This document shows positions 48,105 to 57,157 of a stretch of DNA of 64,000 nt, piece by piece (the first letter of the stretch is position 1; each line of letters starts with the position of its first letter). A program made the translations under genes and the position numbers. The notes below the pieces were generated by a model. That model ran no database searches. It was not told where the DNA came from and saw only the letters and a list, made by a program, of their open reading frames with translations. Source of the stretch: Holophagales bacterium (GTDB lineage: Bacteria > Acidobacteriota > Thermoanaerobaculia > Multivoradales > JAGPDF01); the NCBI GenBank assembly GCA_016699405.1, contig CP064972.1, forward strand, positions 5,115,501 to 5,179,500. Direction: 5' to 3'.

Positions 48105-50999
48105 TCAGAACCGGATGCCGAGCGAAACGAAGTACTCGCGCGGAGCCTGATACTGCGAGTTCGACGTCGCCTTGCCGAAGTTGGCGCCCTTGATGAACCC
48201 GGTGTAAAGACCATTGGCGTCTCGCGGGCTCGTCGTGTCGCGGCTCACCGTGGTATTGAACGTCACCGCGGTGTCCTCGTTCGTCACGTTGGTAACCGCG
48301 AACTTCACCCACGGCTCGAGGCTCTTCCAGACCGGAATCGCGTACTGGGCCGAGAAGTCGACGCTCCAAACCGCGTTGTACTCGCCGGTGCCGCGCGGAC
48401 CGAAGAACAGCGTCTGGTTGCTCGGTAGCGAGTAATACCCGGCACCGCGGGCCAGCTGGATGCTGGAAAGCGCTACCGAAGAAGCGGCGTAGCTGAAGTG
48501 GAGCGGCGAGTCGTAGCGGCCGACGAGGCCGAAGTCGAGGGCGCCAGCTCGCCCGAGGTCGAGCGTGTAGCTCGTCCACAGACGGACCTTGTGCTCCTGG
48601 TAGTCGTCGGTGTCGCCGTACGGATAGTTGCGCTCGGCGGTGAAGACCTCGGGATAGTCGCCGAACAGCGAGTCGATCGCCGGAGACTGCCCGGACTCAC
48701 CCTCGAAGTTCCCCTCGTTCTTCAGCTGCCAGGTCCAGTTGCCGGCCACCGACCAATTGTCCATGATCCGGTACTTGCCCTCGAGCAGCAGGGCTTCGTA
48801 CTTGCGCTGCGGCACCGAGGAGTTGGTGATGTACTGATACTCCGTCACTCCACCGTCGATCGGACCGACCACCGCCGGAGCGAGGCCCGTGGTGTGATCG
48901 ATGAAGGTCTCGATGAAGTCCGACATCTCGCGCCGCTGGTAGCTCAGCTTGAGGTAGCCGCCGTTGGAAAGCGCCATCGCCGCGGCGACACCGATCTCCT
49001 CGGTCTTCGGAGTCTTCAGGCTCTTGTCGATCTTCTTGGTCGCGGTCGGGTTGCTGAAGTAATAGAACACGTAGTTGTTGAGGTCGTAACCCGGCGCGAA
49101 ATCGGCGCCGAGTCCGTCGGGACCGACGTAATAGCCGTAGGCGAGCGACGGATTGCCGGACGGGCTGATGGCGCCGAACTGATTCGCGGTGGCCTTGCCC
49201 GAGTACTGCGAGTAGGTGACGTCGAACTTGTACTTGCCGTCACCGCGCACGTCGTAGGTGGCGCCGAGACGCGGAACGATCGAGTCGCTGCCGATCGTCG
49301 GGATGCCCGACTGCGACTTCGAAGCGATGTCCTCGTAACGCACGCCGATGTTGAACGAGAAGTTCTTGTTCAGCGACCAACGATCGTTCAGGAAGAAGGA
49401 GGTCGTCTGGATCTCGTTCTTCGCGCCGCGCACCGGGAGCCAGTACGCCATGAAGTTCCAGCCCGCCGACCAGACTGGAATCAGCCGTCCGCTGGAGCTG
49501 TACACCGGATTGCCAGCGGCATTGGTCAGATAGTCGGCGAAGATCACGTAGCCGGACGAGGTCTGCGAGTTGCCGCCGATGCCGATGTCACTGAACCGCT
49601 CGACGCCGGCCTTGAGGTCGTGCGACCCCAGGGACTCGGTCGAGAGGAAGTACGACACCGCGCCATAGATCTGCTTGTTGTCGCGATCCTCGGGGTCGGT
49701 GGCGTCGAAGTACGGCGAATTGTAGGTGCCGGCCACGGCGTCGGTGAAGCCACCGTACGAGCGGATCGGCGAGTCCTGCGGACGCGTCCCCGTGCCGCCC
49801 AGGCCACGGAAGCCGAAGTGCTTCTCGGAGTAGCGCGCTTCACCGAACATGCTGTTGGAGAACACGCCGTTGTACGACACCACCCAGCCGTCGTTCTCGC
49901 GCGTCGAGTTCTTCGAGAGCGCCGCCTCCTCGAGGGGCGAAACCTGCGCCTCCTGGCTGTCAGTGCGCTCGTTGTTGGTGTAGGAGCCCTGGATCGAGTG
50001 ATTCGGGCTCAGCGCCCAGGTCAGCTTGCCCTCGTAGCGAGTGTTGTCGCGTGAGTTGACCTCGACGCCGGAGAGCAGCGTGTTGATCTGGATGTCGGCC
50101 GTGGAGTCGCGGCCGGCGAGGAAGAACCAGAGCCGATCCTTGACGATCGCGCCACCCAGGGTGGCGCTGTAGACCTTGGAGAGGTCGCCGGTGTTGGTCT
50201 GGTTGCGCTGCTTCTGGAAGGGCGTCTCGGAGCGCCAGTCGAGGTCCGTCAGGTCGGTGCGGAACGAACCGCTGAAGGTGTTGCTGCCGCTCTTGGTGAT
50301 GGCGTTGATCACGCCGCCCGAGAAGCGGCCGTACTCGGCCGAGATGCCGGCGGTGAGGACCTGCGTCTCCTCGATGGCGTCCTCGATGAACAGGTTGTCG
50401 GAGTAGCCAAAAGCGCGGTCGGTGAAGTCGACGCCGTCGATCAGGAAGACGTTGTCGTAGGCGAACGCGCCGCCGATCGTGACCTGCCCGGGCACGGTGC
50501 CGTTGTCGGTCAGACCGCCGGCGAGGTCGGCGATCGCCACCGGCGTGCGCGCGACCACCGGCAGGGCATTGATCTGATCCGAAGTGATGTTGGCGCCGAT
50601 GGTGGTGGTTTCCATCGCGGACGGCGCTTCGCCGGTCACCACGATGGTCTCTTCGGCCGCCGCGACCTCCATGACGGCGTCGGCGCGCGAGATGCCGCCC
50701 AGAACCACCGTGGCGGTGCGCTCGACCGACTTCATCCCTTCGAGGCCGAACACCACCTTGTAGTTACCCGGGGGCAACGCACGGATGACGAAATCACCAT
50801 TGAGAACGGTGGTCGCCGTGCGCTCGCCCTGCAGGGCGGGCGAGGAGACGGTGACCATCACGCCGGGCAGCGGGCTGCCGTCGTTCGAAGTCGCCGTGCC
50901 CACGAGGGTACCGGTCTGCACTCCCTGCCCGAACGCGGTGCCACCGATGACGAGGCACAGGGCGAGGGCGACCCAGACCCAATTCCTCTGTCGCTGCAT
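48105..50999 (-). CDS. Oar-like TonB-dependent receptor with carboxypeptidase-regulatory domain
   Basis: This 964-residue outer-membrane protein has a signal peptide (VWVALALCLVIGGTAFGQG). An N-terminal carboxypeptidase-regulatory-like domain follows (GTLVGTATSNDGSPLPGVMV). The plug has IDGVDFTDRAFGY and EYGRFSGGVINAITKSGSN, and the beta-barrel ends in YFVSLGIRF. Such Oar/SusC-like receptors import large nutrients or handle surface protein export in Acidobacteriota and Myxococcota; the ligand is unknown. A near-perfect Shine-Dalgarno AAGGAGG, a sigma70-like promoter and a strong terminator suggest high expression as a single gene. Confidence 0.9.
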   Translation of the reverse strand: MQRQRNWVWVALALCLVIGGTAFGQGVQTGTLVGTATSNDGSPLPGVMVTVSSPALQGERTATTVLNGDFVIRALPPGNYKVVFGLEGMKSVERTATVVLGGISRADAVMEVAAAEETIVVTGEAPSAMETTTIGANITSDQINALPVVARTPVAIADLAGGLTDNGTVPGQVTIGGAFAYDNVFLIDGVDFTDRAFGYSDNLFIEDAIEETQVLTAGISAEYGRFSGGVINAITKSGSNTFSGSFRTDLTDLDWRSETPFQKQRNQTNTGDLSKVYSATLGGAIVKDRLWFFLAGRDSTADIQINTLLSGVEVNSRDNTRYEGKLTWALSPNHSIQGSYTNNERTDSQEAQVSPLEEAALSKNSTRENDGWVVSYNGVFSNSMFGEARYSEKHFGFRGLGGTGTRPQDSPIRSYGGFTDAVAGTYNSPYFDATDPEDRDNKQIYGAVSYFLSTESLGSHDLKAGVERFSDIGIGGNSQTSSGYVIFADYLTNAAGNPVYSSSGRLIPVWSAGWNFMAYWLPVRGAKNEIQTTSFFLNDRWSLNKNFSFNIGVRYEDIASKSQSGIPTIGSDSIVPRLGATYDVRGDGKYKFDVTYSQYSGKATANQFGAISPSGNPSLAYGYYVGPDGLGADFAPGYDLNNYVFYYFSNPTATKKIDKSLKTPKTEEIGVAAAMALSNGGYLKLSYQRREMSDFIETFIDHTTGLAPAVVGPIDGGVTEYQYITNSSVPQRKYEALLLEGKYRIMDNWSVAGNWTWQLKNEGNFEGESGQSPAIDSLFGDYPEVFTAERNYPYGDTDDYQEHKVRLWTSYTLDLGRAGALDFGLVGRYDSPLHFSYAASSVALSSIQLARGAGYYSLPSNQTLFFGPRGTGEYNAVWSVDFSAQYAIPVWKSLEPWVKFAVTNVTNEDTAVTFNTTVSRDTTSPRDANGLYTGFIKGANFGKATSNSQYQAPREYFVSLGIRF

Positions 51000-51328
51000 T
51001 AAGAACCTCCTTCGCTGGATTTACAGTGCCCACGAACACCGAGGGCAACATCAAGCAACATCATCTGCACGCCAATTCCGTGCCAGATCTATCGTATCGA
51101 CAATTCTCCAGGGAAAGGCTCGCAAACTCCCGGAGTGGAACGACTTAACCCGCCGGAGAAAAGTCCGAAGTCCCCGTCAGCTCCGCTCCTCGGCGCCGCA
51201 GATCCAAACACGCCAAGGCAAGTTCAACTACTTGGACAGTCCGCGCCGCCTCAAGCGCTGACGGAGGGCGGCAAGGGCGCTACGATTAGCGATTCCGCCA
51301 GCTTCTCGCTTCGGGACCGACTCTCCCG
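51000..51328. other. 329-nt gene-free region upstream of the TonB-dependent receptor
   Basis: It holds the receptor promoter: -35 TTGCCC (51048-51043), 17 nt, -10 TGTAAA (51025-51020), minus strand. A tandem repeat of GCAACATCA (51045-51053, 51055-51063) overlaps the -35. Base composition is visibly less GC-rich than the surroundings. The rest (51070-51328) is the 3' side of the TPR gene, and I see no credible gene in it. Confidence 0.5.
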
Positions 51329-52318
51329 CTACTTGATCGCCTTGAGGATCTCCTTGGCCATCGGCGCCTCGGGATCGTCGGGAACGAGCGTGACGAACTT
51401 GCCCAGGGCCTCCTTGGCCTTCGGCATGTCGTTGAGATTGACGTGGCAGAGGCCGAGCTCGTAGTAGGCGCGCCCGTTGGCCGGGTCGGTCGCCACCGCG
51501 TCCTCGAGCAACGCCTTGGCCTCGCGGATCTGATTGGCGTCGAAGAGCGCCTTGCCGCGGTCGTAGAGCGACTTGGAGGCCGCCGCCGGCGCCTTCGCCT
51601 TGAACACCGCAAGCGCCTCGGCGGTCTTCGCCGCGTCGCCGGTGCGGCTGAGCAGCTCGTAGCGCAGGGTGATCGAACGGACGTCGTCGCCGTTGAGCGC
51701 GATCGCCTTCTCCGCCGACGCGATCCCTTCGGCGAGCATCCCCTTGCGCTCGTAGATGCGGCCGAGCACGTAGTGCGCCGGCGCGAGATCGGGGTCGAGC
51801 CCGACGGCCTCCTGCAGCTTGGCGAGCGCTCCGTCGACGTCGCCGGCATTGAACAGCGGCACCGCCGCGTTGAACGCCTCGACCGCTCCGACCTTGGCCT
51901 CGGCCGCCTTCTTGGCGACCTCGAGCTCCTCGCGGTTCTTCGCCACCGCAGCCGCCGCCGCCAGGTCACCCGCCGCGGTTCCGGCCGGGTAGAGGACGAT
52001 GTCGAGCTTGGTGCTGCCGCCGGCCGGGATCTTGCGGGGGCTCTCGATGGTCTGGAAGCCTTCCTTCTCGATGTGCCAGGTCAGGGTGTGGGTGGCATCG
52101 AGGATGACCAGCGAGTACTTGCCCTTCTTGTCGGTCTGCACCTCGACCCGGTAGTCCTTCGCGGAGGGGTCGGTGAGCACGATGCGGGCACCTTCGATGC
52201 CGTTGCCCTGCTCGTCCTTGATCATTCCGTAGGCGCGACCCTGGGCCTGGGCGTGCAGCGCACGACCGGCGAACAGCAAGATCAGCGCGGCGGCGAACGT
52301 GGCGATCGACTTGCGCAT
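51329..52318 (-). CDS. Exported protein: carboxypeptidase-regulatory-like domain plus TPRs
   Basis: This 329-residue protein has a signal peptide (ATFAAALILLFAGRALHAQ). A beta-sandwich domain (about 25-110) has AYGMIKDEQGNGIEGARIVL and GKYSLVILDATHTLTWHIE. TPR helices follow from about residue 150 (AVPLFNAGDVDGALAKLQE; PAHYVLGRIYERKGMLAEGI; AYYELGLCHVNLNDMPKAKEA). It is probably periplasmic. Its position behind the TonB-receptor promoter region and the shared regulatory-like fold hint at a link to the receptor, but this is inference. A -10 TAGAAT (52377-52372) lies upstream, with a purine-rich AAGGAA near the ATG. Confidence 0.78.
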   Translation of the reverse strand: MRKSIATFAAALILLFAGRALHAQAQGRAYGMIKDEQGNGIEGARIVLTDPSAKDYRVEVQTDKKGKYSLVILDATHTLTWHIEKEGFQTIESPRKIPAGGSTKLDIVLYPAGTAAGDLAAAAAVAKNREELEVAKKAAEAKVGAVEAFNAAVPLFNAGDVDGALAKLQEAVGLDPDLAPAHYVLGRIYERKGMLAEGIASAEKAIALNGDDVRSITLRYELLSRTGDAAKTAEALAVFKAKAPAAASKSLYDRGKALFDANQIREAKALLEDAVATDPANGRAYYELGLCHVNLNDMPKAKEALGKFVTLVPDDPEAPMAKEILKAIK

Positions 52319-52371
52319 GGTTTCCGGTTCCTTATCGGGCTTGGGAGGGCGAACGGACGCTCGCCACGACC

Positions 52372-52377
52372 ATTCTA
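52372..52377 (-). promoter_or_regulatory. -10 of the exported TPR gene (TAGAAT)
   Basis: TAGAAT overlaps the spacer after selB, 53 nt before the TPR ATG. It separates this gene from the selB operon. No -35 is recognisable. Confidence 0.45.
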
Positions 52378-52383
52378 CCGCGA

Positions 52384-54333
52384 TCAGGGGATACCCGGCT
52401 CCGGGGGCGGCACCGAGCGGCGGAGAATCATCCGCTCCTCCCCGACGCGGCGGGTGGCGCCGAGCGAGTCGAGGTGCTCGAGCAGCGGGATCGCCCACTT
52501 GCGCGACAACCCGAAGTGGTCCTTGAACTGCCCGACGGTGAAGCGTTCCCAGCCGGTCGCGACGAGCTGATCGCGGAGCGTCGCCACGGCCGCCGAGGCC
52601 ACCAGGAGTCCTCCCGGAAGCCGGGTGACGCGACCGCGGGAGACGAGGAAGCGCAGGACTCCTTCCAGGATCTGCGGCTTCGCGCCGAGCCGCGCGGCGA
52701 CCTCACCCGGCGACGGCGCGGCGAGCCCGGCCGCTTCGAGCAACTCGACCGCGGCCTGGGAGAGCTTCGACTCCTCGCCGGTAAGCTCCGCTTGTCGCCC
52801 GGGCAGGCTGACCAGCTCGCCGCTCGACACCAGCACCCGCTGGCTGGCGAGCCATCCCAGGTAGACGTCGGCGTGATCGGCCGCGCGACCGGGAAGCAGG
52901 CGACGGATCGCTTCGGCGCGCGGCATGCCACCGGCCAGGCGTTCGCGGGCGAAGAACGCCTTGAGCTCGCTGCGCGCGCTCTGGGCCAGGCGTTCGACGG
53001 CCGCCGGAGCGACCCAGTGCGACACGGTGCCCGCCGACGCGAGCTCCAGCAACCGCCCGGCGCGCGAGAGCTCGGCCACCAGGGGCGCCACGGACGATTC
53101 GGCCCGACCGAGCCGCCGCGCCAGCTCCACCGTCGACACCGCGCCGAGCCCGGCGTCGGCAACCCATTGGAGGACGGCAGCCGCATCGTCGGCCGCGAGC
53201 GCGGCGAGCACCGGCGGGCGGCTCGCCGCGCGTCGGACCTGCCATGCCGGGTCCAGCAGCTCGCCGCCCCCGAGAGTGGCGACCGGCGAGAGGCGGCGCA
53301 CCACGAAGCGGTCGCCGCGGGCCGCCAGCAGCGGCTCACGCAGTCGCAGCTCGACGAGACCGGTCTCGCCCGGCACGAGCTCCGCGGGAGCGAGCGGCCG
53401 CAGCCAACCGACCGCCTCCTGGGCGAAGTGGTGCACCTTGACCCGCACGCCGCGCCGCACCGGTCCCGGTGCCTCCGGAAGCAGGCGGAAACGCGCCAGC
53501 AGGCGGCGCGAGCTGCAGAACGCTCCGGCGTCGTGGAGGGTGGTGCCGCGGGTCAGGGCCGCGAGCTCGACGCCGGCGAGCTGCAACGCCGTCCGCTCGC
53601 CGGCCTCCGCCGCGTCGCGTGCCCGCCCGTGCACCTGGACTCCCCGCACGCGGACGCTCTCGCCTCCGGGGTGAAGCGCCAGGGCCGCTCCGGCGGTAAT
53701 CCGGCCGGAGACCAGCGTCCCGGTCACCACCACCCCTTGCCCTTTGAGATGGAAGGCGCGATCCACCGGCAGGCGCACCGGCCCGAGGAGACCGCGAGCG
53801 GCCGTCGCTTCGGCCCGTGCCGCCTCGAGGAGAGCCGCCCGCAACGCGTCGAGACCGGCGCCGGTGAGGCTCGAAACCGGAAGCACCGGCGCGGCGGCGA
53901 ACGGCCCACCGGCCAACAGCTCGGCGACCTCGAGAGCCGCGAGATCGGCGAACTCCTCGCTCACCAGATCGCTCTTGGTTAGCGCCAAGACGGCCCGCGG
54001 AATGCCGAGGAGCGTGGCGATCGCCAGATGCTCCCGGGTCTGCGGTCGCACCCCTTCGTCGGCGGCAACGACGAGCAGCAGCACACGGATCCCGCCGAGG
54101 CCGGCCAGGGCGTTGTGCAGAAAGCGCTCGTGCCCGGGCACGTCGACGAAGCCGAGCTCCATCCCATCGAGCTCGAGGTGGGCGAAGCCGAGGTCGATCG
54201 TGATGCCACGCGCCTTCTCCTCGGCCCAGCGGTCACAGTCGATGCCGGTCAGCGCCTCGAGCAGGCGGGTCTTGCCGTGGTCGACGTGGCCGGCCGTGCC
54301 GACGAGCGCGTGCAGTGACATCGACTCGCTCAT
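52384..54333 (-). CDS. selB: Selenocysteine-specific elongation factor SelB
   Basis: This 649-residue protein has G-domain motifs GTAGHVDHGKTRLLEALTG (G1), GITIDLGFAHLE (G2), FVDVPGHERFLHN (G3) and LALTKSD (G4). Domains II/III contain the SelB-type VRLPVDRAFHLKGQGVVVTG. C-terminal winged helices that bind SECIS RNA follow (ERFTVGQFKDHFGLSRKWAI; PLLEHLDSLGATRRVG). It delivers Sec-tRNA to UGA codons, so the organism should make selenoproteins. selA, selC and selD are not in this window. The ATG overlaps the stop of the upstream kinase gene by 4 nt (ATGA). Confidence 0.95.
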   Translation of the reverse strand: MSESMSLHALVGTAGHVDHGKTRLLEALTGIDCDRWAEEKARGITIDLGFAHLELDGMELGFVDVPGHERFLHNALAGLGGIRVLLLVVAADEGVRPQTREHLAIATLLGIPRAVLALTKSDLVSEEFADLAALEVAELLAGGPFAAAPVLPVSSLTGAGLDALRAALLEAARAEATAARGLLGPVRLPVDRAFHLKGQGVVVTGTLVSGRITAGAALALHPGGESVRVRGVQVHGRARDAAEAGERTALQLAGVELAALTRGTTLHDAGAFCSSRRLLARFRLLPEAPGPVRRGVRVKVHHFAQEAVGWLRPLAPAELVPGETGLVELRLREPLLAARGDRFVVRRLSPVATLGGGELLDPAWQVRRAASRPPVLAALAADDAAAVLQWVADAGLGAVSTVELARRLGRAESSVAPLVAELSRAGRLLELASAGTVSHWVAPAAVERLAQSARSELKAFFARERLAGGMPRAEAIRRLLPGRAADHADVYLGWLASQRVLVSSGELVSLPGRQAELTGEESKLSQAAVELLEAAGLAAPSPGEVAARLGAKPQILEGVLRFLVSRGRVTRLPGGLLVASAAVATLRDQLVATGWERFTVGQFKDHFGLSRKWAIPLLEHLDSLGATRRVGEERMILRRSVPPPEPGIP

Positions 54334-56543
54334 TCGCGCGGCAGGTCGACGACGAACACGGTGCCGCGCGGCACGTTGTCCTCGACCCGCACCGACCCGT
54401 GATGATCCGCGACGATGCGGTGGACGATGGCCAGACCGAGACCGGTGCCACGACCCTTGGTCGAGAAGAAGGGGAGGAAGAGCTTGTCGCGCTGCTCGAC
54501 GGGGATCCCGCGACCGCTGTCGCGCACCGCGAGCTCCACCCGCTCGGCCGTGCCGCGCAGCTCGACCTCGATCTCGCCCGGCGCCGTCGTCGCCTCGAAG
54601 GCGTTGTCGAGCAGGTTGATCAGCACCCGGCGGAGCTGCTCGGGGTCGGCCCAGAGCGTGCCCAGATCGGACGGCAGGCGGGTGACCAACACCACGCCGG
54701 GCTTGAGGTCGCGATAGAGAGCCACGACCTCCTCCACCAGGCTGGCCGGCTCGATCGCAAGGGGCTGCGGTCGCGGCATCCGGGCGTAGCGCGAGAATTC
54801 GTCGACCAGCGACTGCATCCGGGCCACCGAGGCGACGATCGTCTCGGCACCGCTCTCGAGGGCCTGGCCGAGGTCGGCGTCGCCCTGGCGGTACTTGGCG
54901 AGGACACGCTCGGCCGCCAGGCGGATCGGCGTCAGCGGGTTCTTGATCTCGTGTGCCAGTCGACGAGCCGCCTCGCTCCAGGCGGCGAGCTGCTGGGCGC
55001 GCTGCAGCTCCGTCAGGTCTTCGATCACCACCACCCGTCCGTTCACCGCACCGGATGGATCGCGCAGCTCGTTGACCTTGACTTCGAAGGTCCGCCACTC
55101 GCCACCCAGCACCAAGCGCAGCTCGCGACTCTCGGCAGGAGGCGCCTCCGGACCCTCGAGCAGCCGGGCCAATCGTGCCCGCTCCGGGTCGGCCCAGGCC
55201 TCGCCCACCGGCCGGCCGCCGAGCTCCTCTCGCTGCTGCCGCAACATGGCGAGCGCGGCGCGGTTGCAGGTGAGGATCCGCCCCTCGCGATCGACCGACA
55301 CCACACCGGCAGCGACGCTCTCGAGCACCGCGGCGACCAGCGCGCGTTCCTCGTCGAGCCGGCGATTGGCCTCGCGCAACTCGCGATTGCTGCGCTCGAT
55401 CACCTCGCGACTGCGGCGCAGCTCGCTGGTCATCCGGTTGAACGAGTCGACGAGAACGCCGATCTCGTCGTCGGCCGGGGTCTCGACCTGCCGCTCGAGG
55501 TCGCCGCTGCTGATCCGTCTCGTCCCCTCGGCGAGCGCCTGGATGGGAACCATGATGCGGCGCGCGAGATAGACCCCCATCCAGGTCGAGGCGAGCAGGA
55601 TGAGCAACGTGACGAGCAGGAAGAGCAACAGGTAGCTCGCCTTGAACTGCCCTTTCTGCACCTCGAGCTGGCGATACGTCTGGTACGCCTCGATCAGCTC
55701 CTCGCTGGGACGGGCGAGGGCCGGCTCGACGAGCGTCCCGGCGACGACGAGCGTGCGCGGTCGGCCGGCCTCGACTCGCCCGCGCGCCGCGCCGAGCACC
55801 AGCCGGCCGGCGCCGCTGGCGATCTCGACGATCCGCACCGCCTCGCCCTTGTCCGCCGCCTCGCGCAGCAGGGAGCGGCCGGGCTCGGGCAGGTCGGTCA
55901 GGCCGCGCTGCGGGTCGGCCACGGCGGCGACGAACTCGCTCTCCTCGTACACCCCGAGCAGGTCGAGCTCGAGCGCCGCGCGACGCTCGCGCAGCTTGCC
56001 GTCGATGAGCGACCGATTCGCCGGATCGCGCAGGTCGAGACCCGACAGGTCGAGCGCCACGGCGGTCGCGTCGCGCCGGCACCGCCCTTCGACCTGGCGC
56101 AGCGCCGCCTCCGCGACCTGTCCGGCCTGCTCGAGCAGCACCCGTAGCGAGGGGCTGAACCAGCGCTCGACCGAGCCCTGCAGCATCTCCACCGCATAGA
56201 AGAAGAGGACCAGCACGGGGACGAGCGCCAGGCCGACGAAGCTCGCGACGAGACGCGTGCGCAGCCGCGATCCCGGGCGCCGCTGCCGCCGCTCGACCCA
56301 GAGCTTGAAGAGGTCGCGCGCCAGCACGAAGAAGATCCCCAGGATGAGCAACAGGTTGACGTTGCGCAGGAAGAAGAGGAGCACCTGGTTGGTGACCAGG
56401 GTCTCGGGCAGGTTGCGCCCGCGCTGGACGAGGAAGTAGATGACCGTCAGGACCAGCAGGAGGAGCGCGAGCAGCCCCACCACCAGCGGGGTGTTGCGGC
56501 GGTAGCGGGCGATCTGGACGCGGAAGTCGGCGGGGCGTCTCAC
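54330..56543 (-). CDS. NtrY-like transmembrane histidine kinase
   Basis: This 737-residue kinase has three to four N-terminal helices (LVVGLLALLLLVLTVIYFLV; NLLLILGIFFVLARDLF; LVASFVGLALVPVLVLFFY). A periplasmic domain of about 200 residues, another helix (LLLFLLVTLLILLASTWMGV), HAMP (RRIMVPIQALAEGTRRI) and PAS (ESVAAGVVSVDREGRI) follow. The HisKA has H531 in RRLAHEIKNPLTPIRLAAER; the HATPase has NLLDNAFEA, DSGRGIP and GTGLGLAIVHR. NtrY normally pairs with NtrX, but no response regulator is adjacent. GTG 56543 overlaps the DUF4390 stop by 4 nt. Confidence 0.88.
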   Translation of the reverse strand: MRRPADFRVQIARYRRNTPLVVGLLALLLLVLTVIYFLVQRGRNLPETLVTNQVLLFFLRNVNLLLILGIFFVLARDLFKLWVERRQRRPGSRLRTRLVASFVGLALVPVLVLFFYAVEMLQGSVERWFSPSLRVLLEQAGQVAEAALRQVEGRCRRDATAVALDLSGLDLRDPANRSLIDGKLRERRAALELDLLGVYEESEFVAAVADPQRGLTDLPEPGRSLLREAADKGEAVRIVEIASGAGRLVLGAARGRVEAGRPRTLVVAGTLVEPALARPSEELIEAYQTYRQLEVQKGQFKASYLLLFLLVTLLILLASTWMGVYLARRIMVPIQALAEGTRRISSGDLERQVETPADDEIGVLVDSFNRMTSELRRSREVIERSNRELREANRRLDEERALVAAVLESVAAGVVSVDREGRILTCNRAALAMLRQQREELGGRPVGEAWADPERARLARLLEGPEAPPAESRELRLVLGGEWRTFEVKVNELRDPSGAVNGRVVVIEDLTELQRAQQLAAWSEAARRLAHEIKNPLTPIRLAAERVLAKYRQGDADLGQALESGAETIVASVARMQSLVDEFSRYARMPRPQPLAIEPASLVEEVVALYRDLKPGVVLVTRLPSDLGTLWADPEQLRRVLINLLDNAFEATTAPGEIEVELRGTAERVELAVRDSGRGIPVEQRDKLFLPFFSTKGRGTGLGLAIVHRIVADHHGSVRVEDNVPRGTVFVVDLPRE

Positions 56544-57100
56544 GGCTGATCGACCGGGAGGCGGAACTTGCGCGACTCGACTCGCGACGTCTCCACCGAG
56601 GTGGGGATGAAGCCGAGCCAGGTCCGCGAGCCGAGCTGGGCGCGGACGCGCACCAGCAGCCGCTGGCCCGGCTCGATCTCCGGCACCGAGAAGGCGGGCA
56701 GCGCGGTGAAGCGAGTCAGCGCCTCTTCGAGCTCGTCGGGCTCTCGCACCGTGCGACTCTCGACGAGCTTGCCGTCCTGTTTGGTGTTGACCAGGTACTC
56801 GCGAGTCACCGCGTTGTACATCGCCACGACTTCGACCCGGCTCTCGACCAGACCTTCGTCCCACCAGTGGGCACGATCGCGGGCCAGGTCGATCTCGTAG
56901 GTGAATCCGGTCGGCAGCCCGGCCTCGACCCGCTCTCGGACGTCGTCGTCGAACGCCGCGGCGAGACGGAAGCTCACCAGCACCCGGCGACCGTCGAGCG
57001 CCGTCGTGAGGTCGACGATCGTCGGCTCGTCACGCCGCGCCGCGGCGAGAAATGGCAGCAGGAAGACGATCCAGACCAGTGGGTGGCGGAGACTTCGCAT
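56540..57100 (-). CDS. DUF4390-type exported protein
   Basis: This 186-residue protein has an N-terminal signal or anchor (HPLVWIVFLLPFLAAARR). A beta-rich domain follows, with RVLVSFRLAAAFDDDVRERVEAG, GLPTGFTYEIDLARDRAHW and the end phrase RTWLGFIPTSVETSRVESRKF. Small proteins of this kind, with DUF4390 features, are regularly found just upstream of ntrY-type kinases, which the GTGA overlap here repeats. It may be a periplasmic accessory of the kinase. No catalytic motif is visible. The -10 TACAGT, preceded by TGC (57117-57112), ends 11 nt before the ATG. Confidence 0.75.
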   Translation of the reverse strand: MRSLRHPLVWIVFLLPFLAAARRDEPTIVDLTTALDGRRVLVSFRLAAAFDDDVRERVEAGLPTGFTYEIDLARDRAHWWDEGLVESRVEVVAMYNAVTREYLVNTKQDGKLVESRTVREPDELEEALTRFTALPAFSVPEIEPGQRLLVRVRAQLGSRTWLGFIPTSVETSRVESRKFRLPVDQP

Positions 57101-57111
57101 GCGACCCGCTG

Positions 57112-57119
57112 ACTGTAGC
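57112..57119 (-). promoter_or_regulatory. Extended -10 of the DUF4390-ntrY-selB operon (TGCTACAGT)
   Basis: TACAGT (57117-57112), with TGC upstream, ends 11 nt before the ATG at 57100. It faces the smpB promoter about 30 nt away. Confidence 0.5.
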
Positions 57120-57144
57120 ACCCGACTCCGCCGACCCCAGGCGA

Positions 57145-57150
57145 TAGACT
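57145..57150 (+). promoter_or_regulatory. -10 of smpB (TAGACT)
   Basis: TAGACT ends 7 nt before ATG 57158, so transcription would start at or beside the start codon. There is no room for a Shine-Dalgarno sequence. Confidence 0.5.
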
Positions 57151-57157
57151 CGGCGCC

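Noticed and set aside
51135..51464. Small plus-strand ORF in the gene-poor region before the TonB receptor
   Set aside because: It runs into the antisense of the TPR gene, has no ribosome-binding site and has an unstructured composition.
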